Assembly (NCBI GenBank): GCA_022360055.1
Contig: JAKSDO010000171.1
Location: 24,902 to 88,901 of the forward strand
Origin: Cytophagales bacterium
Lineage (GTDB): Bacteria; Bacteroidota; Bacteroidia; Cytophagales; Cyclobacteriaceae
DNA length: 64,000 nt
Reading direction: 5' to 3'
The notes under the pieces were generated by a model. That model saw only the letters and a list, made by a program, of their open reading frames with translations, did no database searches and was not told the origin of the DNA. The position numbers and the translations under genes are program-made. Position 1 is the first letter of the stretch; each line of letters starts with the position of its first letter. Positions 27,970-36,318 of the stretch are shown here, piece by piece.

Positions 27970-28821
27970 CTATTCTTTCTGCGATCTTTTCTGATACTCC
28001 GTCGGTGTACACCCGTACATTTTTTTGAACATTCTGTTGAAGTTGGTTGAGGAATTAAATCCCAGTTCATCCCATATTTCCGAGATGGTGCGTTCATTTT
28101 CAATCAATAATACACAGGCCTTGCCAATTCTGTACTCATTCAGGAACTGGATAAAGGTCTTGTTGGTCTTTTTCTTGAAATACCTGCAAAAAGACTGGGT
28201 TGTCATGGAAGCGATGTCGGCCATCGTTGCGAGTGAGATTGCCCGGTTGTAATTTTCGGAAATGTAGGCGATCACTTTTGACAGCCTTTTTTCTTCGGGA
28301 TTTTGAGCGGAAACCTTCACGTAAGGGCTTGACAAGGCTTCGGTTTCCTTGTTATCGGACAGGACCTTTAAGACGTGAAGGAGGCGGATCCATTTCTCTT
28401 CCCCTTCGGCACGGGCTATTTCAAGTATATGATCGTGCACAAGTTGCCGGACCCCGCGACCAAAGGCTATTCCGGTCGATGCTTTGTAAAGCAGTGTTCT
28501 GATGTTCTCAAATTCCGGTAGCGAGAATAGGTTGATCCCATGCGGCCGCTCATCAAATTTGATGATAATCCGGTCCACTTCCGGAATGTTTCCGGTCGTT
28601 CGCCACAGATGAGGAATAAGGGGCCCTACCAACACCAATTCACCGGACCGGAAGTTGGAAATGTTGTCTCCCACAAGCCTGACTCCGTGGCCCCGGATGA
28701 TGTAAATAAGTTCATACTCTTCATGAAAATGCCAGTTGATATCCAATACCGGTTCCAGTACCCGTTGTACATATAGCGAACTTTTGGGCGCTTTGGATGC
28801 TTGTTTATATAGTAATTCCAT
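27970..28821 (-). CDS. AraC-family regulator with cupin sensor domain
   Basis: A 283-aa transcription factor. An N-terminal cupin domain (about 15-110) contains NWHFHEEYELIYIIRGHGVR and LVLVGPLIPHLWRTTG, the pattern of sugar-binding AraC regulators with HxH-type pocket residues. The C-terminal pair of helix-turn-helices (about 180-280) shows AISLATMADIASMTTQSFCR and the signature FNSSTNFNRMFKKMYGCTPT followed by EYQKRS. It lies 93 bases upstream of gntP in the same direction, and divergent from the dehydratase gene, so it probably controls one or both in answer to a released sugar or sugar acid. This is a second regulator in the locus besides the HTCS. Confidence 0.93.
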   Translation of the reverse strand: MELLYKQASKAPKSSLYVQRVLEPVLDINWHFHEEYELIYIIRGHGVRLVGDNISNFRSGELVLVGPLIPHLWRTTGNIPEVDRIIIKFDERPHGINLFSLPEFENIRTLLYKASTGIAFGRGVRQLVHDHILEIARAEGEEKWIRLLHVLKVLSDNKETEALSSPYVKVSAQNPEEKRLSKVIAYISENYNRAISLATMADIASMTTQSFCRYFKKKTNKTFIQFLNEYRIGKACVLLIENERTISEIWDELGFNSSTNFNRMFKKMYGCTPTEYQKRSQKE

Positions 28822-29132
28822 TTATGTAGATACTTTTTTGACAACTTTCTAAAACAGATCCGCCCGGGAAATACGCGCTTTTTCGTTGTTTACCCGATTT
28901 GTAAATGGTCGATTATCCTTTGCCTGGTTCTAATTGGTCATCTCAAATTAACGCAATTAATTTCAATAATTGTCTTATCCGGATAAAATACGACTAGAAT
29001 TGGTTAATATTCCTTGAATGTTTCTCTGTATAAATTAAGAAATTTGATCTTGCATTCAATTCGGATAACCATCAAAATGTCATTGCGGTAAATCTCTATT
29101 GTGATAAATTATGCCTTGATGGTACGCCGATT
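28822..29132. other. Divergent promoter region (AraC / dehydratase)
   Basis: About 310 AT-rich bases between the divergent regulator and dehydratase genes. It must contain both promoters and probably the operator of the AraC-type regulator. I could not identify a direct-repeat operator or a convincing TAnnTTTG box by eye. Confidence 0.45.
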
Positions 29133-30284
29133 ATGAAAAAAATGAGAATAAAAAAAATCGAGCCGGTTGTTGTAAGTCAGCAGCTTAAGGAACCATTTTA
29201 TTTTTCACAATGGGAATATCGATTGCGGACGATTTGCCTGGTAAAGGTTACTGCGGAAGACGGAACCTACGGCTGGGGAGAAGGATATGGTCCGGCCAAT
29301 CTCGTAAGAGCCGGAATAGAGTTTTTCGCTCCTTTCGTGCTGGGGGCCGATGCGCTTGAACACGAGATTATCTGGCAACAAATGTATTTGAGGTCCCTGG
29401 ATTTTGGCCGGAGAGGAGTGCTCCTGGCCGCCCTTAGCGCCATAGACATCGCCGTATGGGATATTCAGGGGAAGCATTTCGGCCTGCCGGTTTCAACCTT
29501 GTTGGGAGGGAGAAAAAATGAGTTTGTCAAACCTTATGCCACGGGACTGTATTTCTCCAACGGAGGTGATTTAAAAGAAAAACTGATCCGGGAAGCGATG
29601 GCATATAAAAAACAGGGATTCCTCGGCATAAAAATGAAAGTCGGTCTTGGCGTAGCAAAAGATGCGGAATATGTGATCGCAATCAAAAATGCCATAGGCC
29701 GGGAAGTGGAGCTCATGATCGATTCAAATCATGCTTATTCCCTGAGGGAGGCCATTCAATTGTGCGACAGGTTGAAAGGTGTGGATTTATCCTGGTTTGA
29801 AGAGCCGGTATCGCCGGAGCATTATTCGGATTACAGGAAGTTGAGGGCGCGAACAGATATTCCGATCTCCGGCGGGGAGTGCGAATATCTGCGATACGGT
29901 TTTTTACAATTGTTTCAAAACCGGTCGGTCGACATTGCGCAGCCTGATATTTGCGCTGCAGGAGGCATCACGGAAGTGAAAAAAATTGCGGCACTTGCCC
30001 ATACCTTTGGGGTGGAGGTCATTCCGCATAGCTGGGGAACAGGTATCGCATTACATGCGGCCATGCACCTGATTTCCAATCTTGACATCGTCCCGGGGCG
30101 AATGTATCCGCCCGCGCCGTGGATGGAGCTCGACCGGACTGAAAATGCTTTGCGGGACAGTTTAACGGAACCACTTATTGCTCCGGAAAACGGGATGCTC
30201 CGGGTGCCTGATAAACCGGGATTGGGAATCGAAGTGAATGAGGAGGCATTGGCGAAATACAGGGTTGACTCGCAGCAAATCTGA
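29133..30284 (+). CDS. Enolase-superfamily sugar-acid dehydratase or cycloisomerase
   Basis: A 383-aa member of the mandelate racemase/muconate lactonizing enzyme group. N-terminal capping domain to about 125 (IEPVVVSQQLKEPFYFSQWE), then the barrel. Catalytic features: KxK in GIKMKVG (K167, K169); metal ligands D197 (MIDSNHAY), E223 or E224 (WFEEPVSPEHY) and the Glu of SGGECEY; base/acid H299 in VIPHSWGTG. The family abstracts a proton alpha to a carboxylate, and members act on galactarate, galactarolactone, rhamnonate, fuconate and similar acids. The PHSWGTG motif resembles D-galactarolactone cycloisomerase-like members, but substrate cannot be fixed. It faces the AraC and GntP genes, forming a sugar-acid unit. 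ATG at 29142 is an alternative start. Confidence 0.88.
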   Translation: MKKMRIKKIEPVVVSQQLKEPFYFSQWEYRLRTICLVKVTAEDGTYGWGEGYGPANLVRAGIEFFAPFVLGADALEHEIIWQQMYLRSLDFGRRGVLLAALSAIDIAVWDIQGKHFGLPVSTLLGGRKNEFVKPYATGLYFSNGGDLKEKLIREAMAYKKQGFLGIKMKVGLGVAKDAEYVIAIKNAIGREVELMIDSNHAYSLREAIQLCDRLKGVDLSWFEEPVSPEHYSDYRKLRARTDIPISGGECEYLRYGFLQLFQNRSVDIAQPDICAAGGITEVKKIAALAHTFGVEVIPHSWGTGIALHAAMHLISNLDIVPGRMYPPAPWMELDRTENALRDSLTEPLIAPENGMLRVPDKPGLGIEVNEEALAKYRVDSQQI

Positions 30285-30685
30285 TTGAGGGGAGAAACAT
30301 GTGAATATGTGTGCAAATTTTATCCTGATGTTGGATTTGCTTTCTGTTTATTGCGACAGGGTAAAAATACGGACCGCTTACCGTTCGGTAGGAACTCGAT
30401 AGCAATTATTCAGGATCAAAATGAACGTGTGGATGTTGAATGAGATTTTCGGGCAATATCGGGACAGGCATCAAATGACGATACGGTGGACAAGCTGGCC
30501 GAATCTGAACATGAGCGCTCCTGATTATATGCCCGACCGGTACCTGTGCTGATTTGGTGTAAATTACGCACCGGGCGAAGGATCCGGCGGCGGGAAAGAT
30601 GCCGCGTCCGCGTGAACGATTGAATTTTAAAAGAAAGTAATTGAGATTGCCGGAAAGCATTTAAGAACAAAAAGGACATATTTAA
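30285..30685. other. Intergenic leader before the GH2 gene
   Basis: About 400 bases with no supported gene. Short frames on the minus strand lack protein character. Likely holds the promoter of the GH2-GH78-sulfatase group; no box was convincing. Confidence 0.45.
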
Positions 30686-33574
30686 ATGAAAACCAACGGT
30701 TGTTTTATCTTATTCCTGACTTTTGTTTGCAGTTATTCCTTCGCACAAAATGAACGGACACGCTCTTTGGACGGAACGTGGGAAATCATTTTTGACCACG
30801 AGAATATCGGAAGAGAAGAATTATGGTATCAGGATACCGCATTCGACAAGCAAGCTGCGAAGAGAACTATTGAGGTGCCGGGTGCCTGGGAATTGATTGA
30901 AATGGATTATGAAGGCGTCGCCTTTTACAGAAAGAGATTTGAAGTGCCCGAAGAATGGAACAACCGGGTGATCAGGCTGCAGTTTGGCGCCGTTAATTAC
31001 CTTTCCGAAGTTTGGCTGAATGGCGCGGTGGTCGGTTTTCACGAAGGGGGATTCACGCCGTTTGAGTTCCGGGTTGACGGCATGATCAAAACGGGAGCGC
31101 CAAATGTCCTGACCGTGCGGGTTGCCGGACCAATTATTCTATCCGGTAAGGAAGTTGACGGTATGAAGCGGATGGAAACGCCGCAGTGGCGCGGTGGGAT
31201 TACGGGTGGGATCTGGCAATCCGTAAACCTGATTTCTTCCGGGGAGGTTTATGTCGCCGATGTATTTATTCAGCCGAATATCCGGGATAATACGGCCGTC
31301 TGCCGTGTCGAGCTGGATCATACGGGAATTATGGGGAAATCCATTGACCTTGAGATCGGGGTCTATGAAGTAGGGGGCAATGCCGAACCGGCAGGCCGGG
31401 TCCGGCAAGCCTGGACACTTCATCCCGGGAAAAACAGGCAAAGTTTTAGCGTCCGCCTTCCTCATGCAAAATACTGGTCCCCGGACAACCCCAGGTTATA
31501 TCGGGCACGTGTGAGCGTAAAGCAGGAAGGAGTCCTTTCGGATCGTCGGACGGATAATTTCGGGATGCGCGAGCTGACCATCAAGAACAAGGACTTTTAT
31601 TTGAACGGAGAGCGCATTTATATCAAGGCCTCTTTTTTTGAAGGGTTGTATCCAAATGGCATTGCTTACCCTGATTCCGAAGAAATGGCCAGGGCGGAAA
31701 TCCGCCTGGCCAAAGAAGCCGGTTTCAATATGATTCGCCCGTGGAGAAGACCTCCTGCGCCAATGTGGCTGGACCTGGCGGACGAAATGGGCATTTTGGT
31801 GGTTGGAAGCCCGGCGCTGGAATGCATGCGTCTGCCGCTTTCTACCCCTTACCTGCCGGCAAGAGTGGAAAATGAGATTACACAAACGGTGTTGAGGGAT
31901 CGAAACAGGGCCTGTATCGTCCAGTGGGAACTGTTCAATGAATTGCACAGGCCCGTACTGAAGCAACTCATGCGCCCAATGGCTATGGTGGCCAGGCAGC
32001 TCGATCCGACGAGGTTGATCCTGGATGAGTCCGGAGGATGGGCCTACGGGGCCAATATGTATTTGCCGTATGATTTTGAGCCGACAAAGTTCAATGATAT
32101 TCACAACTATCCTGGTCCTTTCATCAACAATAAGCTTTATGACGGTTACCTGACAATCGGAATGACCGGGAAAGAAAAGAGTGAAGCAAAGCTGTTTGTT
32201 AACACCCCTGGAAGAAATGTGGTGCCCGGCCTTATGTCATTCGTTTCGGAACTGGGTTACGGAAGCCTGCCTGAGCTGATTGAAAATAACAAACTTTTCG
32301 AGGCGCGAGGCAATCCGCTTACCCCGGCTTACCGCTATCACCGTCGGTTGGCCGAGGAGCAAAGGCAGGTTTTGAACGAGAGCGGGTTCGGAGACATGTA
32401 TCCGGATATAAGACAGTTTTACCTGGATCAGCAGAAAATACACGGGACAGCGAATAAACGCATGATTGAAGCGGTTCGATCCAACCCCGAAGTGGATGGA
32501 TATTGCATTCATGCACTTACCGCCGGCGACTGGATTCTGGGGGCAGGATTACTTGATCTATGGCGAAATCCGAAATCATATGCCTATGAAGCCACCAAGG
32601 CGGCCAACCAGCCCCGCATTTTGTCGATTCGAACATTTCCGAGGAATGTATATGCCGTTAAAGGAACTACTGTCGAGATTACAGGCATCAATGAACAGAT
32701 TCCCGTAGCATCATCCTTGAGCATCGAGATTTTATCTGAAGATGGAAACGTAGTGCTGAGTAAAACTGTGGATCGCCATTGGGAATCCGGGATATCCAAA
32801 CTTCTGAAGTTTGATCTGAATACCCGATCATTCGACGGGACCTATTCTGTAAAAGCAAAAATTGAATCGAAGAACAACAGGGTACTTGCTGAAAATATAT
32901 TTGATTTTGATGTTTTTACCGATCGGGAACTGAACATCCCGGGTGCAACCGTAACGGTCTTGGACGATCGGGGACCTTTTGCCGGATACCTTGGATCTAT
33001 GGGAATTAAAGTGGAAGGCTTCAGCGAAAAAACAAAGCGATCCGCCCCCGTATTTGTGGCGGGGATAAAAGAGGGTGCTGAAGCGCTGTTTGATTTTATA
33101 CGAAAGGGAGGAACAGCCGTCTATATTCATGGCGCCCAAAAGGATCTGGCAATTGATAACGGGGTATTTCCGTTCAGCGCTGAGGTACACCCTGCAAAGG
33201 GACTTTGGACGTGTATTCCCCACCTGGTAAAAGAGCATCCTGTCTTCACCGGATTGCCTTCCGGCGGCATGATGCGAGACGTATATGAAAATGTCTGGCC
33301 GACAAGGACCCTGCGCGATATTGACGGCGAAGGTATTGTTCGGGCCGAAAACATTGTAGCTTCCATAGCATTCGATTGGTTTTCCGAAGACCATAAAATG
33401 CATTATTCGGGTCCCGGGGATTCCTGGTGGGGCGCTGATATGGTGATCGTATCCTATGGGAAAGGGAAATGTATTGTCTCTCAGCTCCGTTTGCTCGAGA
33501 ACCTCGGCAAGGACCCCGTGGCGGATAAGATCGTTTTTAATCTGATTGAGTTTGCATCCGGAAATGTTAAATAA
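30686..33574 (+). CDS. GH2 glycoside hydrolase with C-terminal amidotransferase-like domain
   Basis: Secreted 962-aa beta-glycosidase; signal peptide MKTNGCFILFLTFVCSYSFA. N-terminal sugar-binding jelly roll (about 25-190) with GAWELIEMDYEGVAFYRKRF and LSEVWLNGAVVGFHEGGFTP, an Ig-like domain to about 295, then the TIM barrel with acid/base E419 in WELFNELHRP and nucleophile E522 in FVSELGYGS. These fit GH2 retaining enzymes (beta-galactosidase, beta-glucuronidase and others). From about 755 to the end a separate domain (TVTVLDDRGPFAGYLGSMG, IRKGGTAVYIHGA, GKGKCIVSQLRLLENL) resembles the class I amidotransferase-like or trimerisation fold seen in some glycosidases. The exact substrate is unknown. 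It overlaps the following rhamnosidase gene by 11 bases, so they are translated as a unit. Confidence 0.9.
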   Translation: MKTNGCFILFLTFVCSYSFAQNERTRSLDGTWEIIFDHENIGREELWYQDTAFDKQAAKRTIEVPGAWELIEMDYEGVAFYRKRFEVPEEWNNRVIRLQFGAVNYLSEVWLNGAVVGFHEGGFTPFEFRVDGMIKTGAPNVLTVRVAGPIILSGKEVDGMKRMETPQWRGGITGGIWQSVNLISSGEVYVADVFIQPNIRDNTAVCRVELDHTGIMGKSIDLEIGVYEVGGNAEPAGRVRQAWTLHPGKNRQSFSVRLPHAKYWSPDNPRLYRARVSVKQEGVLSDRRTDNFGMRELTIKNKDFYLNGERIYIKASFFEGLYPNGIAYPDSEEMARAEIRLAKEAGFNMIRPWRRPPAPMWLDLADEMGILVVGSPALECMRLPLSTPYLPARVENEITQTVLRDRNRACIVQWELFNELHRPVLKQLMRPMAMVARQLDPTRLILDESGGWAYGANMYLPYDFEPTKFNDIHNYPGPFINNKLYDGYLTIGMTGKEKSEAKLFVNTPGRNVVPGLMSFVSELGYGSLPELIENNKLFEARGNPLTPAYRYHRRLAEEQRQVLNESGFGDMYPDIRQFYLDQQKIHGTANKRMIEAVRSNPEVDGYCIHALTAGDWILGAGLLDLWRNPKSYAYEATKAANQPRILSIRTFPRNVYAVKGTTVEITGINEQIPVASSLSIEILSEDGNVVLSKTVDRHWESGISKLLKFDLNTRSFDGTYSVKAKIESKNNRVLAENIFDFDVFTDRELNIPGATVTVLDDRGPFAGYLGSMGIKVEGFSEKTKRSAPVFVAGIKEGAEALFDFIRKGGTAVYIHGAQKDLAIDNGVFPFSAEVHPAKGLWTCIPHLVKEHPVFTGLPSGGMMRDVYENVWPTRTLRDIDGEGIVRAENIVASIAFDWFSEDHKMHYSGPGDSWWGADMVIVSYGKGKCIVSQLRLLENLGKDPVADKIVFNLIEFASGNVK

Positions 33575-36212
33575 TAAGCGGATCTTTCGAAACGGTGTTG
33601 TTCCTGCCGCGCTGTTATTGAGTGCGGTGCTTGGACACATCGGGCAAATTGGCGCGACGGAAATGCAGGTAACACCCGATGTAAAAGGTATTTGGATGAA
33701 TGCAGAAGAGCGGGAGGACCTTTCTTTTACATGGAGATCTCACTGGATCTGGATGGATGAACGAATGGGGGCCGGCCCCATGCTGGCACGGAAGGATTTT
33801 CATCTGACCGGCATGCCGGGAGAAGCAAAAATCCGGATCACGGCGTCTTCAAGATATCAGCTATATATAAACGGGAATTACATTTGTCATGGCCCTGCCC
33901 GATGCGCTCCACATCACCAGTCTTACGATATTCTGGATATTTCAAAATTGCTCGGGACCGGTAAAAATTTAATTGCCGTACGCGTGCACCATCAAGAAGG
34001 AAAATACTCGTATCATCACAAGGGTCGGGCCGGGCTGCTCGTTCAACTGGATATCGATACCGTACATGGATTGAAATCAATAACTTCGGACAGCAGTTGG
34101 AAAGTAATGCATGACCGTTCATGGGAAAGCGGATACCACGGCATGAACCGTTTTCAGCGGGCGGTGAACGACCGGGTGGATATGAGGGATTATCCCCAAG
34201 GGTGGCAGGACATTTCGTTCAACGATGCAAGCTGGGTAAATGCCTCTTCGCTGATGAGAACGGTGGGTTGGCCGGCCCCGCCCCCAAATGCAGCCCCCCA
34301 GGTTTTTACTCCTCCCTGGACAACCTTGGTCCCCAGGGATATTCCGTACCTGAGAGAGACTTCCGTAAAAGCCATCGACTTGATGTCGGCCGCGGATCTA
34401 GGGCAGTCATTTGTCCGGGAATTGAACAGCGGGCAACCGGTTGAACCGGTGAAACCGGACGGCCATCCGGATGAAAAGATTGTGAATGGCCTGCCGGATT
34501 ACCGGGAAAAGGGGCAGCCGATAGTGATTCGACCTTCCGGGACATCCACGTTTTGCTTCCTTTTATTTGATTTTGGAGAGGTTCTGAACGGATTTCCGCA
34601 ACTCGACATTGAGGGGCAGGCGGGCATGGCCGTAGACATACTTTGTGCCCCTTTCCTGGTCGACGGGAAATTTACACATCAGGTCATCGATTCCGATTTT
34701 AGAGACCGGATAATTTTGTCAGGCAAACGCGAGAAATGGGAAGCCACATATTTTAAGCCCACTCGGTTTATTGGAATAGCAATTCACGATATCCGGCAGG
34801 CCGTAAAGCTGTACCGCGCCGGAATCAGAAAGCTGGAATATCCGTTTGAGGAAATTGGAAGGATGAGTTCCGAAGATGCTCCATGGGTGAAGCAGTACAT
34901 GGATGCCTCGGTCAGGACGATAAAAGTTTGCACGACCGACGGCTATACCGACAATTACCGAGAGCGCAGGCAATACGCGCAGACCGGATATTACGCATCG
35001 TTGGGCAACTACTATACGTTTGGAGATGCGGCTTTACAGAGACGATATCTGATCCAGGTTGCCCGGGAACAGGAAGCCAACGGTATGATGCCGGCCTACG
35101 CCCCGGCTGCAAACGATGATTACATGATCATCATGGATTCCAACTGCCTGTGGATTCGAGGTCTGCATAACTACCTGCTCTATTCCGGTGACTACGGCAC
35201 CGTAAGGGAATTGTTGCCATCGGCCCGTAAATTGATGGATTTACTGCATACGTACACAAATTCCCTGGGCATGATCGATCAGCCGCCCTTTGCGTACTGG
35301 CTTGATCATGCGGTGAACGACCGGCGCGGAGCCAATTTCAATCTCAACGGGCATTACCTGGGTGCACTGGAAGATTTTGCCCGGGTGCTGGAATGGCTGG
35401 AAGAGCCGGACCATCGTTTGTACCGGGAGCGCGGCGACCGGCTCAGACGATCCCTTCAAAAGTATTTATGGGATAAGGAAAAAGGCCTTTTTGCCGATGC
35501 GTTAATTCGCGGTGCACGATCCGATATGTTTAGCGAACACGCCAATGCCATGGCCCTTGCGCTGAATGTAGCCACAGATGATCAGGCGGAATCCATTGTT
35601 AAACAATTGATCCATGGAGGCGAACACAATTACATAAAAAGGGAATCCGGGATCACTATGGTTACTCCGGCCATGTCATACTTTCTGCATAAGGGTTTGT
35701 GTGAATACGGATATATTGCAGAATCCTTTGATCTGTTCCGGAGCCGTTTTGATAAGATGTTGGCTTCCGGCACGAATGGTACCCTGTGGGAAGAATGGTG
35801 GCTGGATGCAACCGGGCGATCCGGAAAATTGCAAAAGGGGAGAACCCGAAGCGATGCACAGACCGAAAGCGCTTTTCCTCCGGCATTATTTGCGGAATAT
35901 CTACTCGGCGTCGCACCCGAAACACCCGGGATGGAAGAGATGGTGATTTCTTACCGGGATTCCGGCCTGAATCACATTGAGGGTGTCGTTCCGACGCCGG
36001 AAGGGAAGTTGAGGGTTAAATGGAACACTAAACACGGAGGAATGGCATTGGAAGTCGATGTTCCCGGAAATATGAAAGTAAAGGTAGATCTGAAGACCCT
36101 GGGATTAAAGCCGGGAGATAAGATTCAAATAAATGGTAAACCCCGGTGGATCGACCCGGAAAGGTTTCCTTTCCTGATACTTTCAAAGGGTAGGCAGAGC
36201 ATTAATCTTTAA
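33564..36212 (+). CDS. GH78-type alpha-L-rhamnosidase
   Basis: Secreted 882-aa enzyme from the ATG at 33564, which overlaps the GH2 stop (translational coupling); a TTG at 33546 also exists but is less likely. Signal-like N-terminus with AALLLSAVLGHIGQIGA. Two N-terminal beta domains: the Bac_rhamnosid_N-like ISSRYQLYINGNYI region (actual residues ITASSRYQLYINGNYICHG) and the later DFGEVLNGFPQLDIEGQAG block. Then an (alpha/alpha)6 barrel with YTDNYRERRQYAQTGYYA (D463, N464, R466, E467), SNCLWIRGLHNYLLYSGDYG, FAYWLDHAVNDRRGANFN and TLWEEWWLD. The classical GH78 motif DCPxRE is here DNYRE, a variant; the C-terminal beta domain ends with GKPRWIDPERFPF. Would cleave alpha-L-rhamnose from the glycan's nonreducing end. 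Confidence 0.85.
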   Translation: MLNNKRIFRNGVVPAALLLSAVLGHIGQIGATEMQVTPDVKGIWMNAEEREDLSFTWRSHWIWMDERMGAGPMLARKDFHLTGMPGEAKIRITASSRYQLYINGNYICHGPARCAPHHQSYDILDISKLLGTGKNLIAVRVHHQEGKYSYHHKGRAGLLVQLDIDTVHGLKSITSDSSWKVMHDRSWESGYHGMNRFQRAVNDRVDMRDYPQGWQDISFNDASWVNASSLMRTVGWPAPPPNAAPQVFTPPWTTLVPRDIPYLRETSVKAIDLMSAADLGQSFVRELNSGQPVEPVKPDGHPDEKIVNGLPDYREKGQPIVIRPSGTSTFCFLLFDFGEVLNGFPQLDIEGQAGMAVDILCAPFLVDGKFTHQVIDSDFRDRIILSGKREKWEATYFKPTRFIGIAIHDIRQAVKLYRAGIRKLEYPFEEIGRMSSEDAPWVKQYMDASVRTIKVCTTDGYTDNYRERRQYAQTGYYASLGNYYTFGDAALQRRYLIQVAREQEANGMMPAYAPAANDDYMIIMDSNCLWIRGLHNYLLYSGDYGTVRELLPSARKLMDLLHTYTNSLGMIDQPPFAYWLDHAVNDRRGANFNLNGHYLGALEDFARVLEWLEEPDHRLYRERGDRLRRSLQKYLWDKEKGLFADALIRGARSDMFSEHANAMALALNVATDDQAESIVKQLIHGGEHNYIKRESGITMVTPAMSYFLHKGLCEYGYIAESFDLFRSRFDKMLASGTNGTLWEEWWLDATGRSGKLQKGRTRSDAQTESAFPPALFAEYLLGVAPETPGMEEMVISYRDSGLNHIEGVVPTPEGKLRVKWNTKHGGMALEVDVPGNMKVKVDLKTLGLKPGDKIQINGKPRWIDPERFPFLILSKGRQSINL

Positions 36213-36318
36213 ACGTATGATGCGGCCCACTCATTGATCCGGATAGAAAAATGGAGTGCGATTAGGCGCAACGCAGAATCCGTTAGGGAGTCGATTAACG
36301 AAATAAGAATTCGATAAA

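Noticed and set aside
31496..32104. Long minus-strand open frame (202 codons)
   Set aside because: It lies wholly inside the GH2 gene, whose frame has signal peptide, domains and catalytic residues. The minus frame has no family features.
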